From positions 23,432-87,431 of the forward strand of contig DDIR01000050.1 of the NCBI GenBank assembly GCA_002338715.1: 64,000 nucleotides of DNA. The letters run 5' to 3'. The stretch is from Phycisphaerales bacterium UBA1845. GTDB lineage: Bacteria > Planctomycetota > Phycisphaerae > UBA1845. Position 1 is the stretch's first letter, and every line of letters starts with the position of its first letter. Below, piece by piece: positions 62,526 through 64,000 of the stretch. Position numbers and translations under genes: made by a program. The notes under the pieces are model-generated. The model was not told where the DNA came from. It saw only the letters and a program-made list of their open reading frames with translations, and did no database searches.

Positions 62526-63392
62526 ATGACCATTGCCCATACCATTCAGGACGTCCGCAAATCGCTCGATGCCGCCCGGCGGGATGGGCGGTCGATCGGA
62601 TTCGTGCCGACGATGGGGGCGCTGCATGCCGGACATTGGGCGTTGATCGAACGGGCCCGCGCCGAGTGCGACATCGTCGTTGTGAGTATCTTCGTCAACC
62701 CGCTTCAGTTTGGACCGGCTGAGGATCTTGACCGATACCCTGCCACCCTGGATGCGGACCTGGCGGGTTGCGAGCAGCGCGGGGCCGACCTCGTTTTTTG
62801 TCCGAGTGTCTCGGAGATGTATGGCGACCGCACGCGATTCAAGACCCGCGTTCATGTGGAAAAATTATCGAATTGTCTGTGTGGCCGCTCGCGTACGAAT
62901 CATTTCGATGGCGTGTGCACGGTTGTTGCGAAGCTCTTCGGCATCGTCGGGCCCGATCGCGCGTTCTTTGGTGAGAAGGATTATCAGCAGCTCATGATCG
63001 TGCGGGAGATGGTGGCTGACCTTTCGATCCCCGTCGAGATTGTGCCGTGTGCGACGTGTCGCGAAGCGGATGGACTGGCGATATCGAGTCGCAACCAGTT
63101 TCTGTCAGCAGAGCAAAGAGAAGCCGCGACATCGATCCACGCGAGTCTGGCTGGTGCCGTTGAGTCGGTGAAGGCGGGCCACACCGATGCGGCCAACCTG
63201 GTCCAGAACATTCGTCACCAGATTGAAACAAGCGGCGCTGATCGGATTGATTACGTCGAGATCGTTGATGCGATCACCCTTGATTCACTTGCCAGAATCG
63301 ATCGGCCGGCGCGAATCTGCGTCGCGGCTTTTTATGGCGAGACGCGGCTGATCGACAACGTGGCGGTAGACGCACCCGCACCCGCCCGCTAG
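62526..63392 (+). CDS. panC: Pantothenate synthetase
   Basis: PanC joins pantoate and beta-alanine using ATP. The 288-aa protein shows VPTMGALHAGHWALIERA (the HIGH-type site, about 30-47), SIFVNPLQFGP, GEKDYQQLMIVREM and GLAISSRNQFLS, as in the family. The ATG at 62526 (MTIAHTIQDV) is preferred, since a promoter lies at 62458-62485; an ORF start at 62400 would precede it. Confidence 0.96.
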   Translation: MTIAHTIQDVRKSLDAARRDGRSIGFVPTMGALHAGHWALIERARAECDIVVVSIFVNPLQFGPAEDLDRYPATLDADLAGCEQRGADLVFCPSVSEMYGDRTRFKTRVHVEKLSNCLCGRSRTNHFDGVCTVVAKLFGIVGPDRAFFGEKDYQQLMIVREMVADLSIPVEIVPCATCREADGLAISSRNQFLSAEQREAATSIHASLAGAVESVKAGHTDAANLVQNIRHQIETSGADRIDYVEIVDAITLDSLARIDRPARICVAAFYGETRLIDNVAVDAPAPAR

Positions 63393-63412
63393 GATGCGGC
63401 GAGCGAAACGAC

Positions 63413-63433
63413 GGTGGGCACGGCCCACCCTAC
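63413..63433. repeat. REP-like palindrome, family B, solitary copy
   Basis: These 21 bp are identical to 53511-53531 within the right flank of the RAYT unit. It lies between panC and lgt, showing that the palindrome occurs away from the transposase. Confidence 0.93.
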
Positions 63434-63490
63434 ATTGCAACATCACCTAGAGGCGTTGGCCTCTTTCAACGTCATTCAAACTAGCGATCT

Positions 63491-64000
63491 ATGTATCCAG
63501 AACTATTCACCATTCCGTTCGTCGACATGCCCGTCAAAAGTTACGGGGCCATGCTGACGCTGGGGTTTTTGACCGGCGTGTGGCTGTGCATGCGTCGGGC
63601 CGAACACGTTAAAGCCGACCCAGACATCATCCTGAACGTCGGTTTCGTCTCGCTGCTTTGCGGCGTCGGTGGCGGGCGTTTGTTCTTCGTTTTGCATTAT
63701 TGGGAAACGAGCTTCGCCAACCAGCCCAACCCGATCATGGCTGCCCTCAACATGACCAGCGGCGGACTCGAGTACTACGGCGGGCTTATCTGTGCGGCGA
63801 TCGGAACGGTCACGTATCTCGCGATGAAGCGCGTGTCGGTGCGGATGTATCTGGACATTCTTTTTCCCGGCGCGGCATGGGGCCTCGCGTTTGGCCGCAT
63901 CGGGTGTTTGCTGAACGGTTGCTGCTGGGGCGGGATGTGCGTTGCGCCGAACGGAGCCGCGACGGTGCCCTGGGGCATCACGTTTCCATATGGCAGCCCG
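63491..64000 (+). CDS. lgt: Prolipoprotein diacylglyceryl transferase, 5' part (3' end outside window)
   Basis: Lgt attaches diacylglycerol to the lipobox cysteine of prolipoproteins. The first 170 residues are seen, running open to the window end. Motifs are PVKSYGAMLTLGFLTG near the N-terminus, VGGGRLFFVLHYW, SGGLEYYGGLICAAIG and FGRIGCLLNGCCWGG, matching the Lgt signature order. Several membrane segments are visible. It fits the many lipoproteins in the window. Confidence 0.95.
   Translation, partial: MYPELFTIPFVDMPVKSYGAMLTLGFLTGVWLCMRRAEHVKADPDIILNVGFVSLLCGVGGGRLFFVLHYWETSFANQPNPIMAALNMTSGGLEYYGGLICAAIGTVTYLAMKRVSVRMYLDILFPGAAWGLAFGRIGCLLNGCCWGGMCVAPNGAATVPWGITFPYGSP

Noticed and set aside
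62346-62855. N-terminal extension of the ECF sigma factor (ORF to 62855)
   Set aside because: It overlaps panC on the other strand, has no sigma-like sequence, and a strong promoter at 62395-62423 lies inside it.

Overview
The window reads as chromosomal DNA of a Gram-negative-type bacterium, most probably a member of the Planctomycetota (perhaps Phycisphaerae or a related uncultured lineage). This is inferred from gene content, not from a database search. Pointers are: a prepilin-like secreted protein with the G/FTLVELLVV leader, an oversized signal peptidase I with a zinc-ribbon-like insert, a membrane-anchored protein with an N-terminal helix-turn-helix, an FHA protein next to a Ser/Thr kinase, McsA/McsB, a LolA-like protein, and LPS genes (lpxA, lptB) beside mreB/mreC. 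Genes are tightly packed on both strands. I see no prophage, CRISPR array, toxin-antitoxin or defence island.

Layout. 1-5.6 kb: the end of pyrC, then a cell-shape cluster (coiled-coil membrane protein, 48-aa membrane peptide, mreB, mreC, zinc-ribbon membrane protein). 5.7-7.9 kb (minus): mcsA-mcsB (protein-arginine kinase pair) and a PTPS/QueD-family enzyme. 8.1-12.4 kb (plus): small lipoprotein, trpE, a non-coding stretch of about 0.9 kb, a purine-deaminase-like amidohydrolase. 12.4-25 kb (minus): SNF2 helicase, Ser/Thr kinase, FHA protein, an ABC exporter pair, a prepilin-like protein. 25.6-31.5 kb (plus): lpxA, LolA-like protein, tdh-kbl (threonine to glycine), a GlcG/HbpS-like protein, a DinB-fold protein. 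31.6-50.6 kb (mostly minus): tRNA-Gln, rsmE, lptB, signal peptidase, ccsA/resB cytochrome c assembly, OmpA-like lipoprotein, the HTH-membrane protein, a crotonase, two lipoproteins, accD, rpe, pgk, gap. 50.8-64 kb: CpaE-like ATPase, YceH, a RAYT transposase with its repeats, an RND efflux pair, accA, an ECF sigma / anti-sigma / STN-domain cluster (minus), panC and the start of lgt.

Several clear -35/-10 promoters with 16-17 bp spacers can be read (tRNA-Gln, mcsA, gap, the sigma operon, panC, the helicase), so a conventional housekeeping sigma factor is at work. The most interesting items are: the RAYT gene bracketed by a perfect 26-bp inverted pair of REP-like palindromes with a further copy 10 kb away; a second, unrelated 27-bp palindrome family; a candidate small RNA ending in an orphan terminator near 45.8 kb; the sigma/anti-sigma/double-STN cluster; the signal peptidase with a large inserted beta-rich domain; the membrane-tethered HTH protein; and a group of DnaA-box-like sequences near 34.1-34.4 kb.
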